64,000 nt of DNA, from NCBI GenBank assembly GCA_001632435.1, contig KV423935.1, positions 124,001 to 188,000 of the forward strand. Reading direction: 5' to 3'. Position numbers and translations under genes: made by a program. This document shows, one piece after another, positions 23,628 to 34,300 of the stretch. The notes beneath the pieces are model-generated. The model saw nothing but the letters and a program-made list of their open reading frames with translations, made no database searches and had not been told where the DNA came from. The stretch is from Calocera cornea HHB12733. Lineage: Eukaryota; Basidiomycota; Dacrymycetes; Dacrymycetales; Dacrymycetaceae. Position 1 is the stretch's first letter. Every line of letters begins with the position of its first letter.

Positions 23628-24786
23628 TCAGTTACCCGGTGGGAAACAGATGTCGTCTTCGATCGTGATACGGAGGGCGCAACGCTGTGGACCCATGAGC
23701 GCGGACCACGCTGTGAGCGAATAACACCGACCGTGGGATCTTCAGGAAATGTGAACAAGTGACTGATCGTGACTATGTAGTCCTTTGGCTTGTGCTTGAC
23801 AACGACCTGGAACCTGCTCTGAAGGTCCTCGTCGATATTCACCCAAAAGCAAGCGTTGGGAGGTCCGGTGAACATCGACACCTGTGGCATCCCGGGCTCG
23901 CTTTTCTTGTTGTCCGACTCAGGTGATTCCACTGTATCATCGATCCTGACGCCAAAAACCGTGCTGTCATGGGACTCCTTCCCTTTATCGACCCAGTAAC
24001 GTAAAAACCCGTAGGTGCAGCCGTTTGTCTGAGAAATGGGCCACGACCATGCCAAGACAGCGGTACCGCCGGGATAGAGATGGGATCCACCCTAGGCCTG
24101 ATGGCCTTCGACTGAATACCACTAGACGGGATGACGATATCAAAATCGAGCAGTTCGAAGGTACTCTGGGTGTTGTTAACCCATTCCTCGGAACATGTGG
24201 GGCCGGGAGGCCAGATGAGCTATTCCGGGTCAGTCGATGAGCTCAGCGGACATCGAGTCGAACCTACCCCCACAGGCTTCTGGTACAAGTCCTCGATTGT
24301 CACTTCAATAGACGCTTGCTGCGTAAACGTGTCAATCTGTTTGGACAGGTAGGTATATGCTGAAAAGGCAACGCTCACAGGTCCGTCGAGTCTCTTGATG
24401 TTAATGCCATAGGTCTCAATCGGGCCCGGTCCGTCGACCGAAAAATTGTAGTCAGGGTTGAATCCACTGGTAACATCCATTCATGCGTTGGGGTTGCCAG
24501 TGGGTGAGCCGACGTAGATCAGGACCTTGGAAGGCTGTGGCACTCCTTTGACGAAGTCTTGCTCGAGCTTGACACCAAAAGTGAGGCCCGAGCATGCCCT
24601 CAGTAGACGGGATTGACCAGAAGCGCAAATAACCGGAAGTCTTGCTATCACCAAGGGGAGGAGGACAAGTCCACTTCAGCGTCGTTTCCTCCTTCGAGCG
24701 CAGTTCGAAGTCCGACGGTGGAACTTGCAGAGATTGAAGGAGCGGGACGAAGTGTTCTTCCACACCTGAACGTAGTCATGATTCAT
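23628..24786 (-). pseudogene. Array member F: decayed two-domain orphan protein
   Basis: Same exon plan as B, C and E but broken at least four times. Against B, the first exon has a deletion of about 28 nt after MNHDYVQVWKNTSSR, a 4-nt loss in the LGSGLTFG region, and a TGG-to-TGA change near 24483 (the codon after GNPN in the conserved SPTGNPxSWTD motif). Domain 2 has a 1-nt loss just before the GSHLYPGG block (about 24080). Exon 2 (ASIEVTIEDLYQKPVG), its two introns and the end RCALRITIEDD are still readable, so decay is recent. A TATA box remains upstream (24912-24919). It is closest to B in sequence, starting with the same MNHDYVQVWKN. Confidence 0.85.
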
Positions 24787-24911
24787 CTGCTTTCACATCA
24801 GCTGGTGACCGATGCAGGGGAAGCGTCAATGCGAACCTTGGTGGTAAGACGGGAAGTACAGTATGATTTGGTCGGGAACTGAGTGACATGTTGAGACAGA
24901 TAGTATAATGT

Positions 24912-24919
24912 CTTTTATA
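24912..24919 (-). promoter_or_regulatory. TATA box of gene F
   Basis: TATAAAAG on the minus strand in the context gcgcTATAAAAGacat, 126-133 nt before F's ATG. It matches the box of E in sequence and spacing. Confidence 0.7.
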
Positions 24920-25012
24920 GCGCCCAGCACCGTCCCACGGAATGGTGTTCATGAGAAGAAGACTCACCTCCGAGACGGGTTGATAATGAAGAGTCATGAC
25001 TCAGGCACATCG

Positions 25013-25057
25013 AATGGTGTGCAGATCGGGGAGGCTGATCAATATCTGCTCGACCGG
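25013..25057 (-). promoter_or_regulatory. Conserved upstream block U of gene F
   Basis: atggtgtgcaG..gctgatcaatatCTGcTCGACCGG. It matches blocks at the same place upstream of D and E, about 230-270 nt from the ATG. Confidence 0.5.
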
Positions 25058-25485
25058 AACTCCGGAGGACCGGTACTTGCAGCTGCCGATGTACACAAGT
25101 CGTCGTATTCCGGGAATTATCGACGCCACCTTGCCCAAGAGCAGTGTCGTATGTGGCGCGAACAGACCTGTTTCCGCCTCGTAATCGGGGCCGTCTGCAA
25201 GCATAAACGGCATGACAGAGAACACAGTGATTCGATTGCGGCTGGAAGCGAAGACGTCACAGAATCGAGCATCGGAGACTTTGCTCTCCCAGATCCGAGT
25301 CCAGCATCCAGGGCATCACATCAGCGGAAGCTTCATCCAGGGACAAGGAATTTCTAGTACGTAGTGAAGAGCATCCAAGCCAAGAGCGCGGCGTTTGCGG
25401 AAGAGCATGAGAAGACAATGACGTTCCAGCTCATCAGGACCAGAAACCAACTCGTCGCAAGTCAGCAATAGCCAACGACATGTCC

Positions 25486-25550
25486 GCCGGTGGCATAGAG
25501 CACTGTGGCAGGGTCTAGGCACTGCGGCCGTCAGTGACTCGATGCGCCAC
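25486..25550 (-). repeat. Array element R, copy in E-F spacer
   Basis: Carries gcAGGGTCtAGGCaCTGCGGCCGTC..GATGCGCCAC, the element found just downstream of gene A and in all four other spacers. Here the flanking caacaaagaacat is also kept. Confidence 0.75.
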
Positions 25551-25940
25551 ATGACAAGGCCATTCAACAACAAAGAACATCCAGAAGAAACGAGCGCCGA
25601 GACGGATGTGGTCGAGCACACAGATCAGTGCACCAAAACCGAGCCAGTGTGCGGCCCTACGTGTCGCACCGGTCTAAATATAAGAGTTCGTACGTTCTAG
25701 GGCTTCCGGTGATGAAGTGTTGGGCAGTGTGATAAAAGCTTCGTCTCGCGCCGCGAGGCTGTCGCCCTGATATAATATATCAGGCTACGTGCACGTGCAC
25801 GTGTTGTACAATCACAACAGCGACCTCAGAAATACGTAGTAACCATGCCATGTTAATGGTGGGGTAGTTTGGGCCGTTTGAGGAATGATTGAGTAATGGC
25901 ACCAGCGGCTTCAAGGCGTGAAAAACTCGACCAAGCTCCG

Positions 25941-25983
25941 AAAGGGTCTTGGACTCGGCAAATGCCGTACCTATGACGTCACA
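25941..25983. promoter_or_regulatory. Array element P with CRE-like TGACGTCA, E-F spacer
   Basis: aAAGGGTCTtggaCTCGGCAAaTGCCG followed by TGACGTCA (25974-25981), a perfect palindromic ATF/CREB-type site. Homologous to the element about 310-350 nt upstream of gene A's ATG. Confidence 0.6.
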
Positions 25984-26218
25984 GGGTTGATGGCTGACCA
26001 CGTCGGGCACGCCTTTTTTTTTGGCACACTCGGCCACGGTGCGCATCCCTTGCTCAGCGAGGCAACATAATGCCAAGCGGTCACAATGACAAGGGAGGGT
26101 CTTGAACACTCGGGTCCCGTATACTGAAAGCTCATATGTACACCAGGATGGCTCGAGGACAGTTGTAGTAACATAACGACACTTATCGAGACTTGCGTAC
26201 TTCAGAACTAGTAGCAAC

Positions 26219-26233
26219 GGTCTTCATTTGACG
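26219..26233 (-). other. Conserved 3' motif after gene E
   Basis: GGTCTTCATTTGACG, one mismatch in the inverted repeat relative to C, D and F; 38 nt after E's stop. Confidence 0.55.
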
Positions 26234-26270
26234 ATACTAGCTTGAGATACCGAGACGGTTTGAGCAACGG

Positions 26271-27499
26271 CTATTTGGAGGGGGGGACGTTGATTTCGGC
26301 GTCATCGTCGATTGTGATGCGGAGATGGCAACGCTGTAGAACTATGAGCATACTACGAGATCGTGCGAGTAAAGAATACTGACAATTTGATCTTCAGGGA
26401 GTGTGAACTGCTCCCGGGTAATCGTGACTATGAACTTGTGGGGCTTGTGATCGACGAAGATATGGAAGAGGCCGAGGTTCCGAAGTTCCTTGTCGATATG
26501 CACCCAAAAGCAAGCCTCGGGTGGGCCGGTGAATGTCGACACTTGACGAAGAGGCTCGGGGTCGCTTGTCTTGGCGTCCACCTCAACTGCTTCCCATCTG
26601 TCGTCAATCCTGACTCCCAAAACAGTGCTGTCCTGGGGCCCCCCTTTGTTCATCCAGTAGCGCATGAATCCGAAAGTGTAGCCGCTGCCTTCGGTCGTAG
26701 AGCACGACCATGCCAAGACAGAGGTACATCCCGGACGAAGGTAGGACCCCACCTTCGGCTTAATATCCGTCGTCGAGATATCCTGGGACGGAACTTCGAT
26801 CGCATAATCGAGCAATTCGAAGGTACTCGTGGTTCTGTTGACCCATTCCTCGTAATAGTTGGGACGGGGACGCTTGACAAGCTGTTCTGCGTAAGTCAAT
26901 GTGGCTGATAGGTGTTAACTTGGACCCACCCCGGCAGCGGCCTGCTGGTACACGCCGTCGATAGTGACCTCAAGCGATGCATACTGAGAAATGGGTCAAT
27001 CTCCTTCTGACCCATGTAGTCATGAGGGAGCGATACTCACAGGTCCAAGGAGTCTCTTGACGCTGATGCCGTACGTCTCGAGCGAGCCCTGTCCGTCAAC
27101 GAAGAAGGTGTAGTCCGGATTGAGTTCCGTCGTCACATCGGTCCAGGAATCAGGATTTCCCGTAGGAGAGCCGACGTAGGTCAGTACCTTGTATGGGTGT
27201 GGACTGCCTCCGACATAATCCCGTTCCAGCTTGACGCCAAATGTGAGACCGCTGCCTGGCATTTCAGTAGCGGGGATAGACCAGAACCGCAAAAACCCGG
27301 AAGTGGTTCCAGTGCCGGTGAACCCGCGGTCGGTCCCAGGGGAATGCCACTTGAGCGTATACTCCTCGTCCGGGAGCAGTTCGAAATCCGGAGGCGGGAG
27401 TTTCTCTGCGTGGGGAGGGCTAATGTCGGCCAGAAAAAGCTTGAATGGACTCGTAGAGATGTTCTTCCAAACCACACTGTAGGTGTCGGAGTCGTCCAT
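26271..27499 (-). CDS. Array member E: two-domain orphan beta-sandwich-like protein, intact
   Basis: Exons (minus) are 27499-27041, 26983-26930, 26881-26384 and 26333-26271, 357 aa. Domain 1 (residues 1-153) has the motifs GTTSGFLRFWSIP, SGLTFGVKLE and YVGSPTGNPDSWTDVT. Exon 2 encodes a short linker strand (ASLEVTIDGVYQQ). Domain 2 (172-337) repeats the plan with SYLRPG..VLAWSC, GYTFGFMRYWMNKG, VLGVRIDD and FTGPPEACFWVHID. The last exon gives a closing strand RCHLRITIDDD. There is no signal peptide and there are no membrane helices, so it is probably cytosolic or released by lysis. The ATG follows directly on a 3' splice site (catag|ATG), implying a 5'-UTR intron. No function can be assigned. 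Confidence 0.85.
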
Positions 27500-27625
27500 C
27501 TATGTCATGCTCAGCAAGAATGCGATCGAAGACAGGCTCAGGCAAACCTTAGCGGTGTGATCGTGGGTGTGGTGCGATATGGTTGAGTAAAGTTGGTTGT
27601 GTTAGGAGGGCAGTAGAGAGCAGGT

Positions 27626-27633
27626 CTTTTATA
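27626..27633 (-). promoter_or_regulatory. TATA box of gene E
   Basis: TATAAAAG in the context gcccTATAAAAGacct, 127-134 nt upstream of the ATG. Confidence 0.75.
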
Positions 27634-27717
27634 GGGCTCCGAACCACCCTCCTGACCAATGCATTTCGTCAGAAGACAACCCGCTCGCGATACGTTCTGA
27701 GAGACGGATGCACCGCG

Positions 27718-27763
27718 CATGGTGTGCGGGTTGAGTAACGAAGGTCATGATCTGGTCGACCGG
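27718..27763 (-). promoter_or_regulatory. Conserved upstream block U of gene E
   Basis: catGGTGTGCGG..gaaGGtCATGATCTGgTCGACCGGg. Shared with D and F at the same distance from the start. Confidence 0.55.
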
Positions 27764-28109
27764 GACATCGGAGAACCGGCGTTTGAAGCTGCCGAGGTTT
27801 GAAGGAGGCGTGCCTGACCGTCCATCAGCGCCACTTTTCCCAATACGGTTATGTTGGGTGGTGAGAGCAGACCTATTCATAGCGTCTTGTTCGGATCTGT
27901 CCGCACCAACAGAGTATGCTCCACAGAGAAGCCAGTGTTTCGGTTTGCAGGTGGACAGGGGCAGCAATGGGGCGGAGAAACGGAGGCGTGGCTCTCCGAC
28001 CTCCGGCCCTCAACATCAAGGGTGCCTTCATTTATGGTCATCAGCTGCGTACCAGGTCTTCGATACAATGACCGTGTCGAAAGAGGGCCAGCCATAGGCG
28101 GTGATTGGT

Positions 28110-28171
28110 CCACCGGCGCCATACAGCACCGCAGCAGGGTCCAGGCGCTGCGGCCGTCGGTGATGCGCCAC
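28110..28171 (-). repeat. Array element R, copy in D-E spacer
   Basis: CACCGGCGCcATaCAgCACCGcaGCAGGGTCCAGGCgCTGCGGCCGTCGgTGATGCGCCAC. Homology with the sequence 3' of gene A continues through caacaaagaacat (about 28195) and acatcggagta (about 28243). Confidence 0.8.
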
Positions 28172-28399
28172 GGTGGACTCGTGACCAGCCCACGTCAACA
28201 AAGAACATAGAAGTGATCGCAGATGCGGGAGTGACCAAAGATACATCGGAGTACCTTCGAACGAAATACGCCACGATGAGGAATCGTAGCTTATCGCGAT
28301 CGCGCGATCTCAGCAAGCCTAAGACCCTCGACACAACGCGCTGTACCGAGGTAAGCTGACATAAGACAAGGCGATTGATGTTACGTACATCACCACGAT

Positions 28400-28720
28400 C
28401 AATGTTGGCAGGCATCTGGTTGTGTGTCGCATGACTCAGCGATAGTTCCTCCTGTTTTAGCGGATGGTCAGTGCCTGAGATTCCAGAGTGCGTGGGGCAG
28501 GGCCACCAGCGAAGCAGCCTTCGTCGCTCCTATTCTCCTTGTAGGTGACACGCATGACCGCGACCTTGTCCACACTATTCCGAACGCAGCTCTAAACCGT
28601 GCGGTGGAATTCCTCCTATTCCTCTAGCCAGTTGGGATGACACGAGACAGGAATACAGTCGCTCGATGTGAAGCGCGCAGGGTATGTTACACAGTACCAT
28701 TGCTGATCGTATTGTGTTCG
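28400..28720 (-). pseudogene. Remnant of an A-like single-domain gene in the D-E spacer
   Basis: On the minus strand at about 28576-28620 the text reads GIPPHGLELRSE, matching gene A's ELPPHGFELCPG at both DNA and protein level (attccaccgcacggttt versus cttccaccgcacggctt). It lies between element P (upstream) and element R (downstream), in the order seen around gene A. The surroundings align with the C-D spacer (31391-31670). No open frame survives. Confidence 0.6.
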
Positions 28721-28858
28721 GCTTTGCGCCATGTGCGTCCGAACATAGGCTCACGATCACATCGTCGATCATGTACATCGGATAGCACTGGGCGAGCTCG
28801 AGTGATCGATATAGTTCAGTGAAACGTCGACAGCAGGCCAGACCCAAGTCGACACGTA

Positions 28859-28902
28859 AGGGTCTCATCCTCACTCGGAAACTGCCGAACTCATTACGTC
28901 AC
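28859..28902. promoter_or_regulatory. Array element P with CRE-like TTACGTCA, D-E spacer
   Basis: AGGGTCTcatccTCACTCGGaAAcTGCCG..caTTACGTCAc (octamer 28894-28901), corresponding to the element upstream of gene A. Confidence 0.6.
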
Positions 28903-29043
28903 TATGACACACTGTTGTAGCTGATTGGCGGTTTGCACGGCACAGCTACACTTTCCATAATGAGCAAAGTACTGATCCTCTGGTCGACATTCAACCAATT
29001 AGGTGTTCCCATTCGAACGAGGAACATAGTAGCAAAGAGCATA

Positions 29044-29058
29044 CGTCTTCATTTGACG
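29044..29058 (-). other. Conserved 3' motif after gene D
   Basis: CGTCTTCATTTGACG, 45 nt after D's stop; perfect 4-bp inverted repeat. Confidence 0.6.
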
Positions 29059-29102
29059 ATACTAATCTGAAACACGGCAACAATAACACAATTCGAGGAA
29101 GG

Positions 29103-30306
29103 CTATTTGACCGGAGTTGCATGGGGCCATATAGGACCATTCTTGTCGATTGCGACTTGAAGAGCGCAACGCTATTGGACTATGAGCATAGAAATTTCAT
29201 GAGTGAAGAACACTGACCGTTGGATCCCCAGAGCTTGCAGCAATGGTGTACACGGTGAAGACGTAGCTCACCGGTTTGTGTTCAACGACGGCATGGTAGA
29301 AGACCTGCAGCTCCTTGTCGATATTCACCCAAAGACAAGCTTCAGGAGCCCCCATGAATATCGATGCTTGAGGCATCTGTGGCTCGCTTTTCTTGCCGTC
29401 CACCTCAGAAATTTCGAACTTCTCGTCAATCCTGATTCCCAGAACCTTGCTATCTTGGGGATCGCCTTTATCGACCCAGTAGCGCAAGAACCCGAAGGTG
29501 TTTCCACTGTCCTCAGGAACAGGGCACGACCATGCCAAGACAACGGTACTTCCTGGATGAAGGTAGGATCCCACCCTCGGCCTGATATCTTTCGTCGGTG
29601 CCTGGGACGGAACCTCAATTGCAGCATCGAGCAATTCGAAGGTACTGTCGGTCCTATTGATCCACTCTATGTAATAGTTGGGGCCGGAAGGAGGGATCAC
29701 CTATTCTGCGTAAGAAGATGTGGATAACAGGTCTCAGCTCGAACCTACCTGAGCGATAGACTTGATGGTGACCTCAATGGATGCACCCTGCGCAAATCGT
29801 TACTATCATTCTGAAAGACGTGGTCTTGAGGAGACCGAGCTCACAAGTCCGAGGAGTCTCTTGATGGTGATGTGGTACATATCAAGGGGCTCCGGTCCAT
29901 TGACGAAAAAGGTGTAGTCGGGATTGAATTGTGTGGTCACATCAGTCCAGGAGTCGGGATTGCCAGTAGGCGAGCCGACGCAAGTCAACACCTTGTAGGG
30001 CAGCGGTTCGCCCCCATCGTACTCTCGTTCTAGCTTGACGCCAAAGGTGAGGCCGTCGACAGGCTTTGGCTTCTCGAGGTCGGGGATGGACCAGAAGCGC
30101 AAAAAGCCGAAAGTCGTTCCACTGCCGACGGGATCGCGGTCGGTAGATGGGGAAGTCCACTTGAGCGTGACCTCCTCATTGGGGAGCAGCTCAAAGCCTG
30201 ACGGTGGGACTTCCCCAGCGTGGGGAAGCCTAATGCCGGCCTGGAAGAGCTTGAAACCACGCGTCGAGGCGTTCTTCCAAACCACACTGTAGGAGTCGGG
30301 ATCCGT
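29103..30306 (-). pseudogene. Array member D: two-domain orphan protein with lost start codon
   Basis: Exons (minus) are 30306-29845, 29787-29749, 29700-29218 and 29171-29103. The frame is open for all 351 codons, but the codon that aligns with the ATG of E and C is ACG (30304-30306), directly after the 3' splice site (gtag|ACG). The next in-frame ATG is near the end of domain 1. Domains and motifs are otherwise complete: FGFLRFWSIP, GLTFGVKLE, SPTGNPDSWTDVT, then LHPGSTVVLAWSC, FGFLRYWVDKG and GIRIDEKF. Either D is a very young pseudogene, or it starts at the non-AUG codon or at an ATG in an upstream exon I cannot define. The TATA box is kept (30439-30445). Confidence 0.6.
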
Positions 30307-30438
30307 CTACTTTCGAGATCAGCGAGAGAATCATAACATGCAATCTGCGCGAACCGAGGAAGACATGATAGCGAATGTACTGGGAGGTAGGAGGTTATCG
30401 ACGACAGATGTATCTCGTTGGTGCCCATGTTTCATGCA

Positions 30439-30445
30439 GTTTATA
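30439..30445 (-). promoter_or_regulatory. TATA box of gene D
   Basis: TATAAAC (minus), 133-139 nt upstream of the start position. Confidence 0.55.
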
Positions 30446-30527
30446 TGTCTCCGCATCCTGCCACCGGAGAAGGTTGATCACAGGTGGGATTGTCTGCGGT
30501 ACCGACTGACCAGGAAAACCCTCGGGA

Positions 30528-30572
30528 TATGGTGTGCGGCGAATGAGTGAGGACCATGATCTGTTCGACCGG
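30528..30572 (-). promoter_or_regulatory. Conserved upstream block U of gene D
   Basis: atATGGTGTGCGG..tgaGGaCCATGATCTGtTCGACCGGgg, as upstream of E and F. Confidence 0.55.
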
Positions 30573-31085
30573 GGAACCGGTGTTTGGAGCTGCCAACCTC
30601 GAAGAAGTTGTACCGGACAGTCCATCAACGCCACCATTCTATCAGCTATGCGTTGGGCGAGGGGAACAGACCCATTTGTGGCGTTCGTTATCGGAGCCAT
30701 CCATCATCCAACCAACCTGGTATGCTCCACAGAGAAGTCCGTGCATCTTCTGCTGCAGCTGTACGGGAGAAAGCGATGCCAATGACGGAGCAATGGAGAC
30801 TCTGGGCTCCGAGCTCCGACTTTCAGCATCAGGAGCGTGAGAACCTCGATATATTCATGAGGCGCTTGTGGAGCCGCCCATCTATGACCACCCCGGCGAG
30901 AGTGTGGCTCGCTAGCAGCTGTGGCTCACAGTAACAGAAGTTCATTCGTGCAAGGCAAGGGAAGCTCATGTGGTGGGTGTCAAGTCTGCAAAGCACGAGT
31001 TCCCCCTCCAAAGAGAAAGAGAAGAACTTTGGGAGCTACACTTGTGACTGTTCCTCCCTACGAGAAGCTATAGGCAGTGATACAT

Positions 31086-31150
31086 CCACCGGCGCTATAG
31101 AGCACCGCTGCAGGGTCCAGGCGCGTGCGGCCGTCGGTGATGCGCCACAG
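31086..31150 (-). repeat. Array element R, copy in C-D spacer
   Basis: CCACCGGCGCTATAGAGCACCGctGCAGGGTCCAGGCgcgTGCGGCCGTCGGTGATGCGCCAC, one of the best-preserved copies. Confidence 0.8.
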
Positions 31151-31390
31151 CGGTCTCCTGACCGCTCCGCATCGACCACGAGTATACGAGTGCAGGCAGA
31201 CGTATATGTAGGTACTTGATGAAAGATCAGATATATATCGGAAGACCCTTGAAGGATATGTGCCATGCTGCCGGATCGTGGAGCCTATAGTCAGCACAAT
31301 GGCCCACGGCATCAACCAAGACAATCGGTAATACGTACATCCCCGCCATCGATGCCGAGTTACATTTGGTCATGCGCCGGAAGGGTCAAG

Positions 31391-31670
31391 CAAGAGTGCT
31401 TCCTGTTTCATGCCGAAGATGGCTGCCCGACATTCCAGAGTGCTAGGGGCGGGACAAGATAGGACTCTCGCCGCTCCGATACCGTTTCTGAACGGTAGCA
31501 AGGCTACGGCCGTGTCCTTTCTACAGGCAACGTAGTTGGAAACTTGGAGGCTGAAGTTCCTCCCACCTGCCCGTGGCGCTAGGGACTCGGGATTATGAGA
31601 GACAGGAACACGGTTGTTCGATGGGAAGCGAAGTCATGTTTCTCGTCGCTGAGTGCATTGTGTCCAGGAT
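31391..31670 (-). pseudogene. Probable A-like remnant in the C-D spacer
   Basis: Aligns patchily with 28440-28715 of the D-E spacer, for example attccagagtgc..ggggc and gagacaggaa.ac..tcgatg. It sits between elements P and R as the D-E remnant does. No open frame. Confidence 0.45.
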
Positions 31671-32009
31671 GACCGCATGTACTGTACAATCGGTGGAGTT
31701 GCCCGGAGTTAGGCTACCGATTGTTGCCAGAGAGTTCCAAGGTTGGACCAGAGGGCAAGGCTGATGACTTCTAGGAGGAGCCATCGCAATTCCCATGATG
31801 AGAAAGTATTGTGGTTGATTTCGTTCGTCCGGGAATGGGCCGGAGGTTCCGGTGTTGCCAAGATCGTACCTGGAGCTTGATAGCCATGGGGATCTTGAGT
31901 GATCTGTTCAGTAACAGTTCGCTGAAAAGCGTACATATATGCAACGCGTACACAGTAGACCAGACGACTCGGAAGGGTCGAATGCCAGCGCCAGGCTCGT
32001 CACGTCGTA

Positions 32010-32052
32010 AGGGTCTCTGCTTAGCGCGGCAGATGCCGGCCCCATTACGTTA
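32010..32052. promoter_or_regulatory. Array element P with TTACGTTA, C-D spacer
   Basis: AAGGGTCTctgcttagcgCGGCAgaTGCCG..cATTACGTTAC (octamer 32045-32052). The CRE-like core has one substitution here. Confidence 0.5.
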
Positions 32053-32229
32053 CAATGATAAGGTGACTCCCGCTACAAGCTGGATGCGGGACCTCTCTCA
32101 TACCCAGACTGTTCCATCGTGCGATCGATCCCCGAGCCTTTAGGGTCTCCGCATGACGCCCATACTCAGGCACACAAGGTCATTCCGGCTGGCATTCTAA
32201 ACCAACTTGAAACGTAGCAGAGCAATAAG

Positions 32230-32244
32230 CGTCTTCATTTGACG
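32230..32244 (-). other. Conserved 3' motif after gene C
   Basis: CGTCTTCATTTGACG, 84 nt after C's stop. Confidence 0.6.
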
Positions 32245-32327
32245 ACATTCACCGGACACCCTACAACACTGCGACTTGAAACGGTTGATGGAAGCTACAC
32301 TACGCTGTTCTTCCATTCCGAACTCAA

Positions 32328-33563
32328 TTACCAACACCCGTGCTCCCTGATAGTGATACCGAGACCGCAGCGCTGTTGGATTGTTGAGCTTGTGACGACA
32401 ATGAATATGAAGCAACTCACCAAGAAATCGAAGGTGTGGAGGTTCTCGATGGTAACGTCAAGACCAAGAGTGTGCTCCGGGTCGTGCTCGACATGGAAAG
32501 TGTACGAGTCCTTCAGACTGAGTTCTTTGGATACGTCCGTCCACGTGAATAGGTTGGGGACTCCGTTGTATATCAATACCCGAGGCGGCTCCGGTGTTCC
32601 CTCTTTACCTTCCACGGCAGCGGCAGTGAAATCTTGTTCAATCCTGACCCCAATCAAGTGGCCGCCTTCAGGCGCCGTCTTGTCGGACCAGTAGCGCAAG
32701 GAACCAAACGTGTAGCCGTTGCCCTCGGGGATGGCACACGACCAAGCCAAGACGGCTGTTTCTCCGGGACAGAGACTGGATCCATCCTCAGGCCTGATGA
32801 CCTCCGAGGGCTTCTCGCAGTTAGGAACCACTATCACAGAGTCGAGCAGCTCGAAGGCAATATTCTTGGTGTCGTTAGTCCACCTTTGAACATATCTCGG
32901 GCGGACGTCAGGGGCGTTCAGCTGTTCCGCGTGAGTTGATGAGTGATTCGATATGAAGTCGAACCTACCGCGGCGGCCCCTTCCCCAGGGGAGGCCCACA
33001 CGTAGATTTCCTCGATGGTCACCATGATAGTAGGCACGATCTGCAACATAGTTCAGTTTGGTCTCGAACTGTTTCTGATAAACAATCAAGGTGCGTACAG
33101 GCCAAATGATTTTCTTGATGTTAATCTTGTAGACATCAAGCGAACCTTGCCCGTGGACATAGAAGTCGTAGTCGGGGTTGAATTTCTTGGTCACATCCGT
33201 CCAAGAGTCAGGGTTGCCAGTAGGCGAGCCGACGTAGGTCAGCACCTTGTAAGGCTGTGGCTTGCCAACATCGTACTCGCGCTCAAGCTTGACGCCGAAA
33301 GTGAGGCCGCTGCCTGGCTTTCCCTCAATGGCGGGGATGGACCAAAAGCGCAGGAATCCAGAGGTTTTCCCAGTACCGATGGGATCACGAGAGCTAGGCG
33401 GGAAGTTCCACTTGAGCGAGAACTCTTTGTCCTGGAGCAGTTCAAAGTCCGGAGGTGGGACGTCCCCCGCATGGGGCGGGTCGATGCTGGCACTGAACAG
33501 CTTGAATGGCTCTGGCAAGTTGTTCTTCCAGATGACGCGGTAGTTGTCGTAATAGTCTCCCAT
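32328..33563 (-). CDS. Array member C: two-domain orphan beta-sandwich-like protein, intact
   Basis: Exons (minus) are 33563-33099, 33040-32969, 32921-32421 and 32372-32328: 360 aa. All three introns are multiples of 3 and lack stops, so the unspliced frame is also open (411 codons). Splicing is supported by the conserved exon borders of B and E. Domain 1 (1-155) has GKTSGFLRFWSIP, SGLTFGVKLE and YVGSPTGNPDSWTDVT. The linker exon (156-179) reads ..TIMVTIEEIYV. Domain 2 (180-346) has LCPGETAVLAWSC, GYTFGSLRYWSDK, LIGVRIEQDF and YNGVPNLFTWTDV. The tail is RCGLGITI. No signal peptide or helices. The ATG directly follows aatag, again implying a 5'-UTR intron. Confidence 0.85.
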   Translation of the reverse strand: MGDYYDNYRVIWKNNLPEPFKLFSASIDPPHAGDVPPPDFELLQDKEFSLKWNFPPSSRDPIGTGKTSGFLRFWSIPAIEGKPGSGLTFGVKLEREYDVGKPQPYKVLTYVGSPTGNPDSWTDVTKKFNPDYDFYVHGQGSLDVYKINIKKIIWPVRTLIVYQKQFETKLNYVADRAYYHGDHRGNLRVGLPWGRGRRGRFDFISNHSSTHAEQLNAPDVRPRYVQRWTNDTKNIAFELLDSVIVVPNCEKPSEVIRPEDGSSLCPGETAVLAWSCAIPEGNGYTFGSLRYWSDKTAPEGGHLIGVRIEQDFTAAAVEGKEGTPEPPRVLIYNGVPNLFTWTDVSKELSLKDSYTFHVEHDPEHTLGLDVTIENLHTFDFLVSCFIFIVVTSSTIQQRCGLGITIREHGCW

Positions 33564-33678
33564 CTATTCTGAAATCAGCGAAAGAGATGTGACACGCAAG
33601 ATGACACGAGCCTTGGTTGTACTGTATGCTTCAAAGGTGGGCGAGGTGATAGAGCTCACTGTACGCGAAATGTCCCGG

Positions 33679-33685
33679 TTATATA
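33679..33685 (-). promoter_or_regulatory. TATA box of gene C
   Basis: TATATAA (minus), 116-122 nt upstream of the ATG. Confidence 0.6.
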
Positions 33686-34300
33686 TGTTTCGACGTCCAA
33701 CATACCTCTGCATAACTGGTGCTGTTCCACGCAGACCATAGAATGGGTCGCATGACATGGGTCCAGGGCACACCATTGATGACGAAGGTCGGATACTCGT
33801 CGCCCGGAAGTCCGGACAACTGGAGGTCCGAATCGCCGAGTCTCAAGACGCTGCCGGGGGTCATCCATACTGGGCATGATCATTCCAAATTCTCTCCAAA
33901 TATGGCCAGGATCTTGTCCAAACATGATGTTTACACCCATTTCGAGCTGGAGCGGAGGAGGTGGCTACTCGGAGAGCCAGTGTCTTGCGTTCCGGGATTC
34001 GGTGCGCAGCATCAAAGATGTTCCAGACGAGAAAGATCTCTACGTCACGGTCCTGTTCTGGAATAAGAGCCGAACCTTGATGATCAGAGACGGAAGAACC
34101 TTCACCGACGAAGACCATACCGAACTCCACCGCTCAATTTACGGTGTGACGGGCATAGATTTTCCCAGGGCGCAAATTGTCTCCTGCACTGTAGTGACAT
34201 TAAGCTCAAAGAGAGCGAGGAGGAATTTCATGCCGGGAGCCTCAAAACAAGAATCCAAACCGGAGTGTTGTGTGCGTGGGGAAACAGGTCGTATTGTGTA

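Noticed and set aside
32328..33563. Reading gene C as one unspliced 411-codon exon
   Set aside because: The three introns have GT-AG ends at the same borders as in B and E, where they must be removed; the open frame is coincidence.
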